A stretch of DNA of 64,000 nucleotides, taken from the NCBI GenBank assembly GCA_050952465.1, contig JBMNKZ010000005.1, positions 124,001 through 188,000 on the forward strand, written 5' to 3'. The notes below the pieces were generated by a model, which was not told the origin of the DNA, searched no databases, and worked only from the letters and a program-made list of their open reading frames with translations. The stretch's first letter is position 1. The number at the start of each line of letters is the position of its first letter. The position numbers and the translations under genes are program-made. This DNA is from DUPU01 sp050952465 (GTDB taxonomy: Bacteria; Bacillota; Dehalobacteriia; Dehalobacteriales; Dehalobacteriaceae). This document shows, one piece after another, positions 16,849-25,510 of this stretch.

Positions 16849-16946
16849 CCTATAATGTACCCATAGATTAAGACACGAAATTACAAAACTAAATGAACCT
16901 GATATAATAAAGGCAGAAAACTGCCGGACGGAGAGTGGTTCAAAAA

Positions 16947-17285
16947 ATGCAAAAAAGACAATTTACAGCCGAGTTTAAGACAAGAATTGTATTAGAAGTG
17001 CTACGAGAAGAAAAGCAACTAAACGAGCTGGCAAAGGAACATGATATAAGTCCGAACCAGTTGCGTAACTGGAAAAAAGAGTTTATTGAAAACGCATCTA
17101 AAGCGTTCTCTGGCAGCAGACTGGAAAAAGAGCAAAAACGACAACAAAAAGAACAAATGATAGAGAAACAGGAACTAATGGCAAAAGTCGGCCAACTCAC
17201 TATTGAGAATGAGTGGCTTAAAAAAAAATCTGTTGAAATGTTTGGACCAGACTACGAAAAAAGGTTTAATAAGCCACCATTCTAA
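16947..17285 (+). CDS. IS3-family OrfA of the nested element
   Basis: An OrfA of about 112 residues: the HTH segment FTAEFKTRIVLEVLREEKQL plus SPNQLRNWKKEF, then a strongly charged coiled coil (QKRQQKEQMIEKQELMAKV). ATG 16947 is preferred over the upstream in-frame GTG 16935, with ACGGAGAG upstream. An A9 run at 17218-17226, in the overlap with orfB, is a likely programmed slippage site. Confidence 0.8.
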   Translation: MQKRQFTAEFKTRIVLEVLREEKQLNELAKEHDISPNQLRNWKKEFIENASKAFSGSRLEKEQKRQQKEQMIEKQELMAKVGQLTIENEWLKKKSVEMFGPDYEKRFNKPPF

Positions 17286-18087
17286 GCTAACTATAAAAGC
17301 GCAATGTAAAATACTGGGCATTAATCGAACCAGCGTTTATTATACACCTGCTACAGGAAATACGGAGTATGAGGAGCTGGTAAAAAGCCGAATTGACTAC
17401 TGGCATACCAAAATGTGTTATTTGGGAGTGAGACGGCTTAAAAGTAAGCTTCAGAATGAAGGCATCCGAATCGGCCGGAAACTGATTCGACGATATATGG
17501 AAGAAATGGGTATATACTGCATCTATCCGAAGCCTAATCTCTCCAAACGTAACAAAGAACATAAGGTATTCCCGTATCTGCTGAGGAATATTGCCATTAC
17601 CAGGCCTAATCAGGTATGGGCAATTGATCTCACTTACATTAAAATGGGCAAAAGCCATATGTATTTAACTGCTATTATAGACTGGTACAGCCGGTATCTC
17701 GTAGGATGGGAGCTATCGGATACGTTAGATACGGCTCCTGTATTAGCAGCGGTAAAGAAGGCAATTGCAGTACATGGAAGACCTGAAATCATCAATTCAG
17801 ATCAGGGAAGTCAATTTACCAGCGAGGATTATACCGGATTCCTACGACAGGAAAGCATCCGCCAAAGCATGGATGGAAAAGCAAGATGGGTGGATAACGT
17901 TATCATCGAGCGCTGGTTTAGAAGCTTAAAATGTGACAATATTTACATTAATGAATATCAAAATCCTAAACAGTTAAGAGCTGGTATAGGGGCATATGTA
18001 CAAGAATACAACATGGACAGGCCACACCAGTCATTGGATTATCTTACCCCTTATTTAGCTTATACCAACCTGGGACATGCAGCGTAA
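17203..18087 (+). CDS. IS3-family OrfB of the nested element, DDE transposase
   Basis: A 294-residue frame with the IS3 rve core: D in VWAIDLTYIKMG, D in IINSDQGSQFTS and E in VIIERWFRSLKCD, ending YNMDRPHQSLDYLTP. An internal HTH_21-like segment (AQCKILGINRTSVYY) precedes the catalytic domain. It overlaps orfA, and expression is probably by slippage on the A9 run. The frame is intact. Confidence 0.84.
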   Translation: MRMSGLKKNLLKCLDQTTKKGLISHHSKLTIKAQCKILGINRTSVYYTPATGNTEYEELVKSRIDYWHTKMCYLGVRRLKSKLQNEGIRIGRKLIRRYMEEMGIYCIYPKPNLSKRNKEHKVFPYLLRNIAITRPNQVWAIDLTYIKMGKSHMYLTAIIDWYSRYLVGWELSDTLDTAPVLAAVKKAIAVHGRPEIINSDQGSQFTSEDYTGFLRQESIRQSMDGKARWVDNVIIERWFRSLKCDNIYINEYQNPKQLRAGIGAYVQEYNMDRPHQSLDYLTPYLAYTNLGHAA

Positions 18088-18089
18088 TT

Positions 18090-18250
18090 GACCGCCGACC
18101 TTGACTTTGTGTCCGGCAAATGGTGTAAAGATGCGATGCGGGCGGGATGAGGTTATGAATGAAACTGATATCTCCCCCGCAAATCGTGCAAGCATACCAT
18201 TTGCCAGCCCCAAACTCAAGGCAACCTGCTAATCGCAGGCGGCTGCTTAT
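18090..18250. repeat. structured non-coding segment at the 3' side of the nested IS
   Basis: GGCAAATGGT near 18116 is inverted as ACCATTTGCC near 18197, enclosing GCGGGCGGG and CCCCCGC arms, so an extended hairpin can form. No reading frame is visible. A similar GC-rich structure follows orfB in the IS at 7300-8853. I do not recognise a known RNA class in it. Confidence 0.5.
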
Positions 18251-18411
18251 GTGAACAAATCAAAAAAATGAAACGGGACGAACAAGGTTATGAAATGGGG
18301 ATATCTGGCACATTTAGATTTTGAAATTTGTGTCTTGACAAAGGGGACACTTTAGCCACCAAGCGACAGCGCGGTAGAAAAATCTGTGTCTATTTTCTTG
18401 ACATAGTATCA

Positions 18412-19102
18412 TAAATCCTGGGCAATATCAGGGGCGAGTATGCCTGTATGCTCTACTCTGTCAATAAACATATTCTTATTCCTGATAATATTTACTGTAT
18501 CTGTGAGTTCATTTTTTATCTTTTCCAGACTCTGGATCACCAATTTTTCTTTCCCGGAGACAAAATCTTTTCGGCAGCCGCCTAATTTATTCACACTTCT
18601 TAAAAATCTCATTCCGCAAAGTTCATCGGCAATATCATAAGCCCATACTCGCAGCATATTAAATTGGGATGCGGCAAATCCATAAGCCACATCGGTACAG
18701 ATGCCGCTCAGATCCCCCAGGTGACTGGTGAGTCTTTCTAATTCGGCAAATATGACTCTGGTGTACTTCGCTCTTTGGGGGATTTGGATTTCCGCAATTT
18801 TTTCCACTGCCTGGCAATAGGCTAAGGAGTTGGCAAAGGTTTCATCCCCGGAGATACGTTCCGAAACATATAAGCAGCGTTCAATGTCAGAGCCTTCACA
18901 CATTTTTTCTATGCCCTTATGAACAAAGAAAAGCTGGGCTTCCAAATTAATTATAGGCTCCCCGGCTACACTAAAGCGAAAATGACCGGGTTCGATAATG
19001 CCCGCATGTACAGGCCCCACAGGGAATTTCGTAAACTCCTTCACCTTTTACTTGGGTAAAGGGGATTTCTTGTTTGACAAAGGCCGGTTTAGTATTTGGC
19101 AT
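18412..19102 (-). pseudogene. NuoD/HycE-like large subunit, N-terminal part, frameshifted and IS-truncated
   Basis: The natural start appears to be ATG 19102, overlapping the nuoC-like stop, giving MPNTKPAFVKQEIPFTQVKG and then GEGVYEIP. An extra base in a C3 run (plus-strand GGG 19022-19024) shifts the frame, and the family sequence continues in another frame as VGPVHAGIIEPGHFRF. The GTG at 19044 could restart translation there. Where [NiFe] hydrogenases carry R-x-C-G-I-C, this protein reads ERISGDETFANSLAYCQAVE, so nickel ligands are absent. The gene then stops at an IS inserted at 18411. Joined to 15116-15568 and corrected, it would be 380 residues. Confidence 0.82.
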
Positions 19103-19547
19103 CAAAATCTTTGCGTAAGGGAAACAATTCATCCGGCCAGTTGCTGTGGAAGACCAACCTTTTCGGATCCGGGTGGCCCAGAGGATTAAGTCCGAATAGA
19201 TCTTTAATTTCCCTTTCGTATGCAGCCGCTGCCGGGATCTTATCACATATGGATAAGAAAAGGTTGGATGTTTGGGGGTCTATCATTATTTTTAAGATGA
19301 CCAGAAAACCATTATTTCTGTCGCTGAAAGTATAATAAATGGCAAAACTTCCGGAAAACTCCCTTTCGTCATTGGCAAACAGGGAAACAAGAGGATAACC
19401 TAGTTCCTTATTAAGAAATAAGGCGATCTCAGAAATTTTCTCCGGGTATACTTCCAGATAAAGTTCTTTTTCGTTAGTAAGAAAATTTTTTATAATATCG
19501 TTAGGATAAATTTCAAAAAGTTTATTATTTAATTCCATACATTTCAT
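19089..19547 (-). CDS. NuoC-like subunit of the Ehr-type complex
   Basis: A 152-residue subunit matching the NuoC / HycE N-terminal (30-kDa) family. The signature is near the C terminus: AYEREIKDLFGLNPLGHPDP, then an LVFHSNWP...PLRKDF tail. It is encoded separately from the NuoD-like gene, not fused as in E. coli HycE. GGGGGA precedes ATG 19547; the internal ATG at residue 4 is an alternative. It is the fifth gene of the operon and its last codons overlap the NuoD-like start. It should help dock the NuoB/NuoD module on the membrane arm. Confidence 0.85.
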   Translation of the reverse strand: MKCMELNNKLFEIYPNDIIKNFLTNEKELYLEVYPEKISEIALFLNKELGYPLVSLFANDEREFSGSFAIYYTFSDRNNGFLVILKIMIDPQTSNLFLSICDKIPAAAAYEREIKDLFGLNPLGHPDPKRLVFHSNWPDELFPLRKDFDAKY

Positions 19548-19551
19548 GATT

Positions 19552-21024
19552 TTATTCCCCCATAATTATCCTTTGGGCACTATAAATCAGGTCTTTTAGT
19601 TCAGTTGGCAGATAAAAGCCGGTAATAAATATCAGAATAAGGAGCAGCACAATCGCTATAGTGCCGGGAAGATTTGACTCCCCACGTTCTACCCCTTCAT
19701 TAACATTTTCTCCATAAAACATTCTGAACATATTAAATACAATTCCTGAGAAAACAATCGCCAAGAGCAGTGCTAGGGAAGCTCCTGCCCAAAAACTATT
19801 ACCTTCAAATACCGCCGCCACGATACTAATTTCACTGGAAAAAATACTAAAGGGTGGTGTCCCGGCGATGGCAAATAATCCAAGGAGAAAAGCCGTACCG
19901 GAAATAGGCAGTACCTTTAGGATTCCTTTAATTCTTAAAATTTTGCCAGTGTGATATTTATGCAAAATATTGCCCGTGGCAAAAAACAGCATAGACTTAG
20001 TAAAAGAATGGTTAATCATATGAAATAAAGCACCAAATACCGATGCGGGAGTAAATACCCCTAAGGCAAAGGCGATAATCCCCATATGTTCAATACTGGA
20101 ATATGCCAGAAGGCTTTTGTATTCTTTTTGGCTAATGATCACCAGGGCAGCTATTCCGATGGACACTAAACCTATGGCCATGAGAAGCCGGCCGCTGAAA
20201 ACACTGCTCCCCAGATTTTTATTAACAATAGCCACGGATCTAATAATTCCATACATGGCACTGTTTAATAGAACGCCGGAGAGAAGGGCACTGATGGGGG
20301 AGGGTGCTTGGCTGTGAGCACCGGGAAGCCAGGTATGCATAGGTGCCAGCCCCGCCTTGGTTCCAAAACCCACCAGGATAAAAATAAATGCTAATCTTAA
20401 TACAGAGCTTTTTAAGGATTCCGCATGGGCAAAAAGAGCTGTCCAATCAAGAAATTGGGCATCCTTTAATACTCCCAGGGAAGAAAGATGCAGGAAGATA
20501 ATTCCCAAGAAGGCAATGGCAATCCCTACGGAACAGATGATCACATATTTCCAGGCAGCTTCGATGGATTCCCTGCTGTTATAGAATCCCACAAGAAAGG
20601 CAGAAGCCAAGGTTGTGGCCTCAATGGCGACCCACATAATACCCATATTTTTTACTGTTAAAGACAGGATCATAGTAAATATAAAGGTATATAGCAAAAT
20701 GTAATAGAGACGCACTTTGTCCGGGTCGATCTTTCCCTGTCTTAAATCTTCCTCCAAATAACCTACGGAGTAAACACTTACGATAAAACATAAAACTATA
20801 ACAATATCAAGGACTATGATACTCAAGGCATCAAGGTAAAAGAAACCGCCGAAAGCAGCATAGTTTATTATCCCTAAGTCAATTACGCTTTTGGTTAAAA
20901 ATGCAGCCACAATCATTAAAATTGCTGAAGTGAGCAAGCTTAAGCCATGGAGCAATTGTTTTTCTTTAATAGTTAAAAAAAGGGGAACCATAATTATAGG
21001 TAAAATCAGTAGTATAAATCCCAT
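19552..21024 (-). CDS. hyfF: HyfF-like antiporter-type membrane subunit
   Basis: A 490-residue polytopic membrane protein of the NuoN/NuoM/MrpD antiporter-like family, closest in context to HyfF. The proton-channel motifs are present: WVAIEATTLASAFLVGFY, with the conserved acidic residue, and GFGTKAGLAPMHTWLPGAHS with the lysine and proline-rich stretch. About 14 transmembrane helices are apparent. It lies four bases after the hyfE-like gene, with GAGAGGA overlapping that stop. In such complexes this subunit couples electron transfer to ion translocation. Confidence 0.87.
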   Translation of the reverse strand: MGFILLILPIIMVPLFLTIKEKQLLHGLSLLTSAILMIVAAFLTKSVIDLGIINYAAFGGFFYLDALSIIVLDIVIVLCFIVSVYSVGYLEEDLRQGKIDPDKVRLYYILLYTFIFTMILSLTVKNMGIMWVAIEATTLASAFLVGFYNSRESIEAAWKYVIICSVGIAIAFLGIIFLHLSSLGVLKDAQFLDWTALFAHAESLKSSVLRLAFIFILVGFGTKAGLAPMHTWLPGAHSQAPSPISALLSGVLLNSAMYGIIRSVAIVNKNLGSSVFSGRLLMAIGLVSIGIAALVIISQKEYKSLLAYSSIEHMGIIAFALGVFTPASVFGALFHMINHSFTKSMLFFATGNILHKYHTGKILRIKGILKVLPISGTAFLLGLFAIAGTPPFSIFSSEISIVAAVFEGNSFWAGASLALLLAIVFSGIVFNMFRMFYGENVNEGVERGESNLPGTIAIVLLLILIFITGFYLPTELKDLIYSAQRIIMGE

Positions 21025-21028
21025 CTCT

Positions 21029-21688
21029 CTATCCTCTCAAATTCTTCAGTTTGTTTATGTCGATGGAGTCGAACTTTTCGTTAATTTTAAATACCATCAG
21101 GCCCATCACTAAAACACCGGTTAACAAATCAATAAAAATTCCCAGGTCCACAATGAAAGGCATGCCATTGGTGGCAGACATGGCGGTGACAAAAAGCCCG
21201 TTTTCAATCACTAAAAAACCGACAATTTGGCCGATGGCTTTTTTCCTGGTAATCATAAAAACAATTCCGATTAATACTACGGAAACCAGATTTACGATCT
21301 GCATGTTGACCGATCCAAAATGAATACCGTCAATAGCCGAAACAGAGTAGTAGGAAAATACCACCAAGAGGCAGCAAATAAAAATTAAGATAGGTATATT
21401 AAAGAAAAAGTCCTTTTCTACCTTGTGTTCCACCTTGTCATAGGTCTTATGCAAAAGGTTTGGTATATAGATCACCTTTAAGATAATCATAATTAAACAG
21501 ACGAGAAGAAGGTCAAAGTGACCCTCCTTAAAGAAGCTTTCCAGACCCATCATACCGGCACCAATGGCGATCAAAAGGGATTGGAATCGGAAAGTTCTGA
21601 TATATGAGGTGATCCTTTTATTAGCAACCAGGACAAAGGAGGATAATAGGATCAGCACGGACAAAGTATCCAGATAATTTGAGATCAT
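21029..21688 (-). CDS. hyfE: HyfE-like membrane subunit
   Basis: A 219-residue very hydrophobic protein with roughly seven helices, the size and position of HyfE, which combines features of NuoK. The stretch GQIVGFLVIENGLFVTAMSA, with its conserved glutamate, matches the NuoK-like core. AAAGGAAAG precedes ATG 21688. It sits between the hyfC- and hyfF-like genes, the same order as in hyf and ehr operons. The role in ion transfer is inferred from the family. Confidence 0.82.
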   Translation of the reverse strand: MISNYLDTLSVLILLSSFVLVANKRITSYIRTFRFQSLLIAIGAGMMGLESFFKEGHFDLLLVCLIMIILKVIYIPNLLHKTYDKVEHKVEKDFFFNIPILIFICCLLVVFSYYSVSAIDGIHFGSVNMQIVNLVSVVLIGIVFMITRKKAIGQIVGFLVIENGLFVTAMSATNGMPFIVDLGIFIDLLTGVLVMGLMVFKINEKFDSIDINKLKNLRG

Positions 21689-21706
21689 TAAATCTTTCCT
21701 TTCTTC

Positions 21707-22663
21707 TTATCTTCCTAAGACAAAATAATTTAAAATACCTAGAAAAGACAATATAAATGATAAGGCCGCCAGGTTCGGTACACTAAATAGACGAAGTTTT
21801 ACTGTACTTACCTCAATGAGAGCCATGACCACGGAAAGGAAGATTACTTTTATGATATAAATCAGTAAAGACAAAAGGATGGCTCCTATACCTGCAATGC
21901 CTACAATACCAATCAGCTGGTCATGAGGAAGAAAAACATTCACTATAAATGTCATAAAGACCAGTTGTTTAATAACGGCACCCAATTCCATTAGGGCCAG
22001 GTGTCTTCCTGAGTATTCCAGAATCATGGCCTCATGCACCATGGTAAGCTCCAAATGTGTTGCCGGGTCGTCTACCGGGATTCGGGAAGTCTCGGCAATA
22101 ATTATGGCCATAAGGGCAAGGAAAACCATTAAATAAGCAGGATGAATTAAAGGTACTCCTGTTAGTTTTGCCGTTTCCATCATTTGATAAATGGACGTGG
22201 ATTTTGAAAAAAGACCGATGGTAAATAGGGAAACCAGAATTGAGGGCTCCATTAAGGATGAAATCATGCCCTCTCTGCTGCTGCCCATTCCTCCAAAGGT
22301 ACTTGCCGTGTCCAGCCCGGCCAGAGTGAGAAAAAATCTGCCTAAGGCCAAAATATAAATCAGCATGATGGCATCTCCGGGAAAGGCGGCAGGTGTTATT
22401 AATGTAGAAACAGGCACCAGTAAAGCTGCAACCAGTGAGGTCGTGAACACAATATATGGTGCAGCCTTGAAGATCCAGGAAGATGCATCGGAAACAACTA
22501 CGCTTTTTTTAAATAGTTTATATAAATCAAAATACATTTGTAATATTGGTGCTCCCGTCCTCTTCTGGGTAAAGGCTTTTATCTTTTTTATCACCCCGTT
22601 TACCAAAGGGGCGAGGAGAATAATGATTAATATTTGAATTGCCGCATAAAAAATATTTAGCAT
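21707..22663 (-). CDS. hyfC: HyfC/NuoH-like membrane subunit
   Basis: A 318-residue membrane protein of the NuoH/HycD/HyfC family that anchors the peripheral arm. The signatures are GMGSSREGMISSLMEPSIL and ETSRIPVDDPATHLELTMVH, the acidic loop that contacts the NuoB/NuoD module. About eight helices are visible. AAAGGAG precedes ATG 22663, 12 bases after the hyfB-like stop. Length and motifs are normal and the gene is intact. Confidence 0.9.
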   Translation of the reverse strand: MLNIFYAAIQILIIILLAPLVNGVIKKIKAFTQKRTGAPILQMYFDLYKLFKKSVVVSDASSWIFKAAPYIVFTTSLVAALLVPVSTLITPAAFPGDAIMLIYILALGRFFLTLAGLDTASTFGGMGSSREGMISSLMEPSILVSLFTIGLFSKSTSIYQMMETAKLTGVPLIHPAYLMVFLALMAIIIAETSRIPVDDPATHLELTMVHEAMILEYSGRHLALMELGAVIKQLVFMTFIVNVFLPHDQLIGIVGIAGIGAILLSLLIYIIKVIFLSVVMALIEVSTVKLRLFSVPNLAALSFILSFLGILNYFVLGR

Positions 22664-22675
22664 TTTGAGTCTCCT

Positions 22676-24721
22676 TTAAACCAATCTGTTATAAAACATT
22701 AAAGCTAACATAGTGATTAAAATATATAAAAGATACATATGAATACTTCCCGTTTGAATAGATAACTTGGTTTTCAAAGAAAATTTGTTTACCGTTTCTA
22801 ATATGGGTTTATATAAATATTTTTCGAAAATTGATTCTGTTGTTATTTTATATTCCAGGGAAGCAGGGAAATAAGGGGACGGACCTTCTTCCATTTCCAG
22901 TTTTCTTCCCGGTCGGTATAGGATGCGGAAAACAATTCTTAAAGGTTTGGAAAAACCCGTAGCACTGTATTGCATTCGTGCATTAAGTTCTTGAAAACCG
23001 CAGTCCCAGGTGCCGTATTTCCGTTCCAGGTATTTTCCTCCGATTAACCGGAGGGCTCCCAGGCTAAAAATCATTACCAAAGCCAGAGCAAGTAATAAGG
23101 TTAGTGGCGCTATGCTGTTTCCGGAAATGGTCACAGGATAATAAACAAAAAACCATTCTCCTTGAAGTTCCCCGGCAATGGAGGTACCGGTCAAATCCCA
23201 AACTACCTTGTTAACCAGGTGCAGGAATGACGAAGGGGCAATACCTATGACCAGACAAATGAAGGATAAGATGCCCATGCCAAGCTGCATGGTTAATGGC
23301 ACCTCCTTGGCATCCGCTCCATGTTGGCTTCGGGGCTGGCCCAAAAAGGAGATACCGAATAATTTAACAAAACAAACTGCGGCTAATGCACCGGATAAGG
23401 CAAGGGCAGCCGCCCCAAGGATTGATAAAATGTTGATACCGGTTTTACCCAAAGAAATAGTGGCAAAAAGGGATTGGTAGGTCAGCCATTCACTGACAAA
23501 ACCGTTAAAGGGCACAATCGCTGATATGGCCAGAGAAAAACATAGCATAAATAATGCGGTGACAGGCATCTTTTTGATCAAACCGCCTAATTGCTCAATA
23601 TCCTTGGTATGGGTTGCATATTGGATAGCTCCGGCACCTAAGAAAAGGCCGCCTTTGAACAATGTATGGTTAAATGAATGAAAAAGGGATGCGGTTAGAG
23701 CCAGGGCACCAATTAAAAGGTTATGCTGGGCAAAGGCGATAAAACATACCCCTAAACCAATGAATATAATACCGATGTTTTCAATGCTAGAAAGGGCCAA
23801 AAGTCTTTTAATGTTATGTTCCATGAGAGCATAAGCCACTCCCAGCACCGAGGAAATGATGCCGATGGTGAGAATTAAAATGCCCCACCAGGTATGCTGA
23901 ATATTTAAATAAAAGAGTACGAATCTAACCAGTCCATAAATGGCAGTTTTAATCATGATTCCCGACATTAACGCCGATACATTACTGGATGCTGCCGGGT
24001 GTGCTTTGGGAAGCCAGATATGGAGGGGAATAACTCCCGCTTTGGTACCAAAGCCGATGAGAAATAAGATAAACATCACATGTTTGGCCAATTCCGGTAT
24101 GGCTGCTGAATCGGCAAAGATGTCGAAGGAATTGGTGTAATGGAACATCATCATAAAACCAATTAATAAAAATGATGCTCCAATATGAGTCATAATTATA
24201 TAAAAGGTGCCCGCTTTTTGGTTTTCCTCATGTTCAGATTCAAAAACAACAAGGAAATAGGAGAGAACGGACATGATTTCCCAGACCACGAAGAAAAAGA
24301 CCGCATTTCCTGCCGTGATAACTAAAAACATAGATAAAATAAAGGTGGCATAAAGGAAATTAAAAAGTCCCACATTTCTTTTACCGTAGTAATGGGATAT
24401 GTATCCTAAAGAATACACAGAAACGCATAATACAAGGACGGATAATCCCAGTAAAAAGAAGGCGGAAAGATTATCGATAGTAATATCAACTGCCAGAAAA
24501 GGTACAGAGGAAGAGAATTTAATCAATGTGATGGCAGCATTCCCAAACAAAATATGCATCAGGGAACTGGCAATACCGAAAATTGACCCGATGATACATA
24601 AGAAATTCGAAGTAATGTTAGTTAATTTATGGTGTTTACCTAATATCAAGGAGAGTAATGCAGATAATGAATATAAGGAAATGGAAGCTAAAAACAAATT
24701 GTCCGGTTGAAGCATGAACAT
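22676..24721 (-). CDS. hyfB: HyfB/NuoL-like antiporter subunit, first gene of the Ehr operon
   Basis: A 681-residue NuoL-type subunit. It has the conserved VVWEIMSVLSYFLVVFESE helix and the GFGTKAGVIPLHIWLPKAHP motif that line the proton path, and a long C-terminal extension (DCGFQELNARMQYSATGFSK) typical of HyfB proteins. CGGGAGG precedes ATG 24721, making it the promoter-proximal gene. The operon order hyfB-hyfC-hyfE-hyfF-nuoC-nuoD-nuoB fits group 4 hydrogenase relatives. Because the large subunit lacks nickel ligands, I call the complex Ehr-type rather than a hydrogenase. Confidence 0.88.
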   Translation of the reverse strand: MFMLQPDNLFLASISLYSLSALLSLILGKHHKLTNITSNFLCIIGSIFGIASSLMHILFGNAAITLIKFSSSVPFLAVDITIDNLSAFFLLGLSVLVLCVSVYSLGYISHYYGKRNVGLFNFLYATFILSMFLVITAGNAVFFFVVWEIMSVLSYFLVVFESEHEENQKAGTFYIIMTHIGASFLLIGFMMMFHYTNSFDIFADSAAIPELAKHVMFILFLIGFGTKAGVIPLHIWLPKAHPAASSNVSALMSGIMIKTAIYGLVRFVLFYLNIQHTWWGILILTIGIISSVLGVAYALMEHNIKRLLALSSIENIGIIFIGLGVCFIAFAQHNLLIGALALTASLFHSFNHTLFKGGLFLGAGAIQYATHTKDIEQLGGLIKKMPVTALFMLCFSLAISAIVPFNGFVSEWLTYQSLFATISLGKTGINILSILGAAALALSGALAAVCFVKLFGISFLGQPRSQHGADAKEVPLTMQLGMGILSFICLVIGIAPSSFLHLVNKVVWDLTGTSIAGELQGEWFFVYYPVTISGNSIAPLTLLLALALVMIFSLGALRLIGGKYLERKYGTWDCGFQELNARMQYSATGFSKPLRIVFRILYRPGRKLEMEEGPSPYFPASLEYKITTESIFEKYLYKPILETVNKFSLKTKLSIQTGSIHMYLLYILITMLALMFYNRLV

Positions 24722-25091
24722 GAAGAAATAAACCTCCCGAAATATAATCAGATAATGTGAAATGTAATAGGTAATAAAATATTATCAGACAATAATGAAA
24801 AATTAAAATAGACACACCATTTGCTAGGTTAGCACTTATCCTAATATTAGTCAAGGATAGGGATGAGGGGATGTACTAAAAAACTATAGATCAGACTAAC
24901 ATAATCAAAAGGGCAATAAAAGGGCAATAAAACCGGCATTAAATCAGACATTAAATCCGACAGTATTAAAGGAAATATGATACAAAAGTAGAATTATTAG
25001 ATAAATAATCATGATTTTGCAATATTATTATTAATTAATGCCGAGTGCAGTCAAAAGCAGAGGATATTAACTAAACGAGGAGGGGATGTAG
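24722..25091. other. divergent intergenic region between the Ehr operon and the small membrane ORF
   Basis: No gene longer than a few codons is visible. On the minus strand a TTGACT box near 24850 with a weak TAACCT 17 bases further could serve the Ehr operon. Short tandem repeats occur (GGGCAATAAAA twice near 24910; CATTAAATC twice near 24937). A 60-bp segment at 24971-25032 recurs, diverged, at 25421-25480 in front of jetA. Confidence 0.5.
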
Positions 25092-25169
25092 ATGAAAACT
25101 GATACTATTATCAAAACCGTCATAGTGATTCTGTTCATACTAGCGATTTGGGGTAAAACCTATTTTTAA
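25092..25169 (+). CDS. 25-residue single-span membrane peptide
   Basis: The frame ATG 25092 to TAA 25169 encodes a short peptide starting MKTDTIIKTVIVILFILAIW. One hydrophobic helix of about 15 residues is flanked by lysines, so membrane insertion is likely. ACGAGGAGGGG precedes the start at correct spacing, one of the strongest ribosome-binding sites in the window. The stop is one base before the tip of RAYT copy 5. Function is unknown; it could be a toxin-like or regulatory membrane peptide, or a leader gene for the island. Confidence 0.55.
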   Translation: MKTDTIIKTVIVILFILAIWGKTYF

Positions 25170-25170
25170 A

Positions 25171-25314
25171 TGACACAGGGGTGACACAGGGGGACGCTTT
25201 TGGTGTGTCATTGACGGCTCTAACAGACCCAGTCCTATTGAGGAGTGCTTGGAAATGCTAAATGAAGAATACGACAAGATGACAGATGACACAGGGGGAC
25301 AGGCACCTGTGTCA
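25171..25314. mobile_element. RAYT-family remnant, copy 5, upstream of the Wadjet operon
   Basis: The left tip is doubled (TGACACAGGGG at 25171, then TGACACAGGGGGACGC at 25182), and the following CATTGACGGCTCTAACAG closely resembles copy 6 at 32354. No transposase relic follows. A compact hairpin TGACACAGGGGGACAGG...CCTGTGTCA at 25287-25314 ends the copy, with a 9-bp stem. Copies 5 and 6 lie in the same orientation on either side of jetABCD. Confidence 0.7.
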
Positions 25315-25420
25315 TCGTTGGTTAAATGCCATTATTCATTGAATTATATATGAGTATACTACTATAGAGAAGAGCGGGTTTTACTGAAAAAGGATATTGG
25401 AGCCTGGGTAGATGTTTAGA

Positions 25421-25480
25421 GGAAAATATGATTAAAAGATAGAATTATTGGATAAATCATAAATAAGATTCAATATTTTT
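25421..25480 (+). repeat. 60-bp leader repeat in front of jetA, second copy of 24971-25032
   Basis: Both copies share GGAAA...ATATGAT, AAAAG, TAGAATTATT and GATAAAT blocks in the same order and end in an A+T-rich CAATATT tract. One precedes the small membrane ORF and the other precedes jetA. It may be a duplicated promoter or leader. Confidence 0.5.
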
Positions 25481-25510
25481 TTTGTACTAATGAGAAAGGC
25501 ACAAAGGATA

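Larger units (their letters stand above)
16856..18349 (+). mobile_element. nested IS3-family element, about 1494 bp
   Basis: Left end TGTACCCATAGATTAAGACA and right end, read inward, TGTCCCCTTTGTCAAGACAC, share spaced blocks (CCC, AAGACAC, AATT, CAAAA, TAAATG) consistent with diverged terminal repeats. It encodes orfA and orfB, with about 260 bases of non-coding, partly structured sequence after orfB. No clear target duplication was found, so the boundaries are less certain than those of the outer element. Confidence 0.65.
15572..18411 (+). mobile_element. IS3-family element (TAA target duplication) carrying a second IS3 element inside it
   Basis: The outer element is flanked by TAA at 15569-15571 and 18412-18414. 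Its inverted ends begin TGATGCTAG (left) and, read inward, TGATACTATG (right), and both then reach AATAG...ACACAG. It encodes orfA and orfB on the plus strand. After orfB a hairpin (16799-16848) and then a second element (16856-18349) interrupt it; subtracting that leaves about 1346 bp, a normal IS3 length. The combined block splits the NuoD-like gene. Confidence 0.83.

Noticed and set aside
18090..18411. A group II intron or known small RNA after the nested IS orfB
   Set aside because: There is structure, but no intron 5' consensus, domain V or reverse transcriptase; it is kept only as an unexplained structured segment.
14260..24721. A working group 4 [NiFe] hydrogenase
   Set aside because: The large subunit lacks both nickel-binding cysteine pairs and is interrupted, so the operon is better described as Ehr-type.
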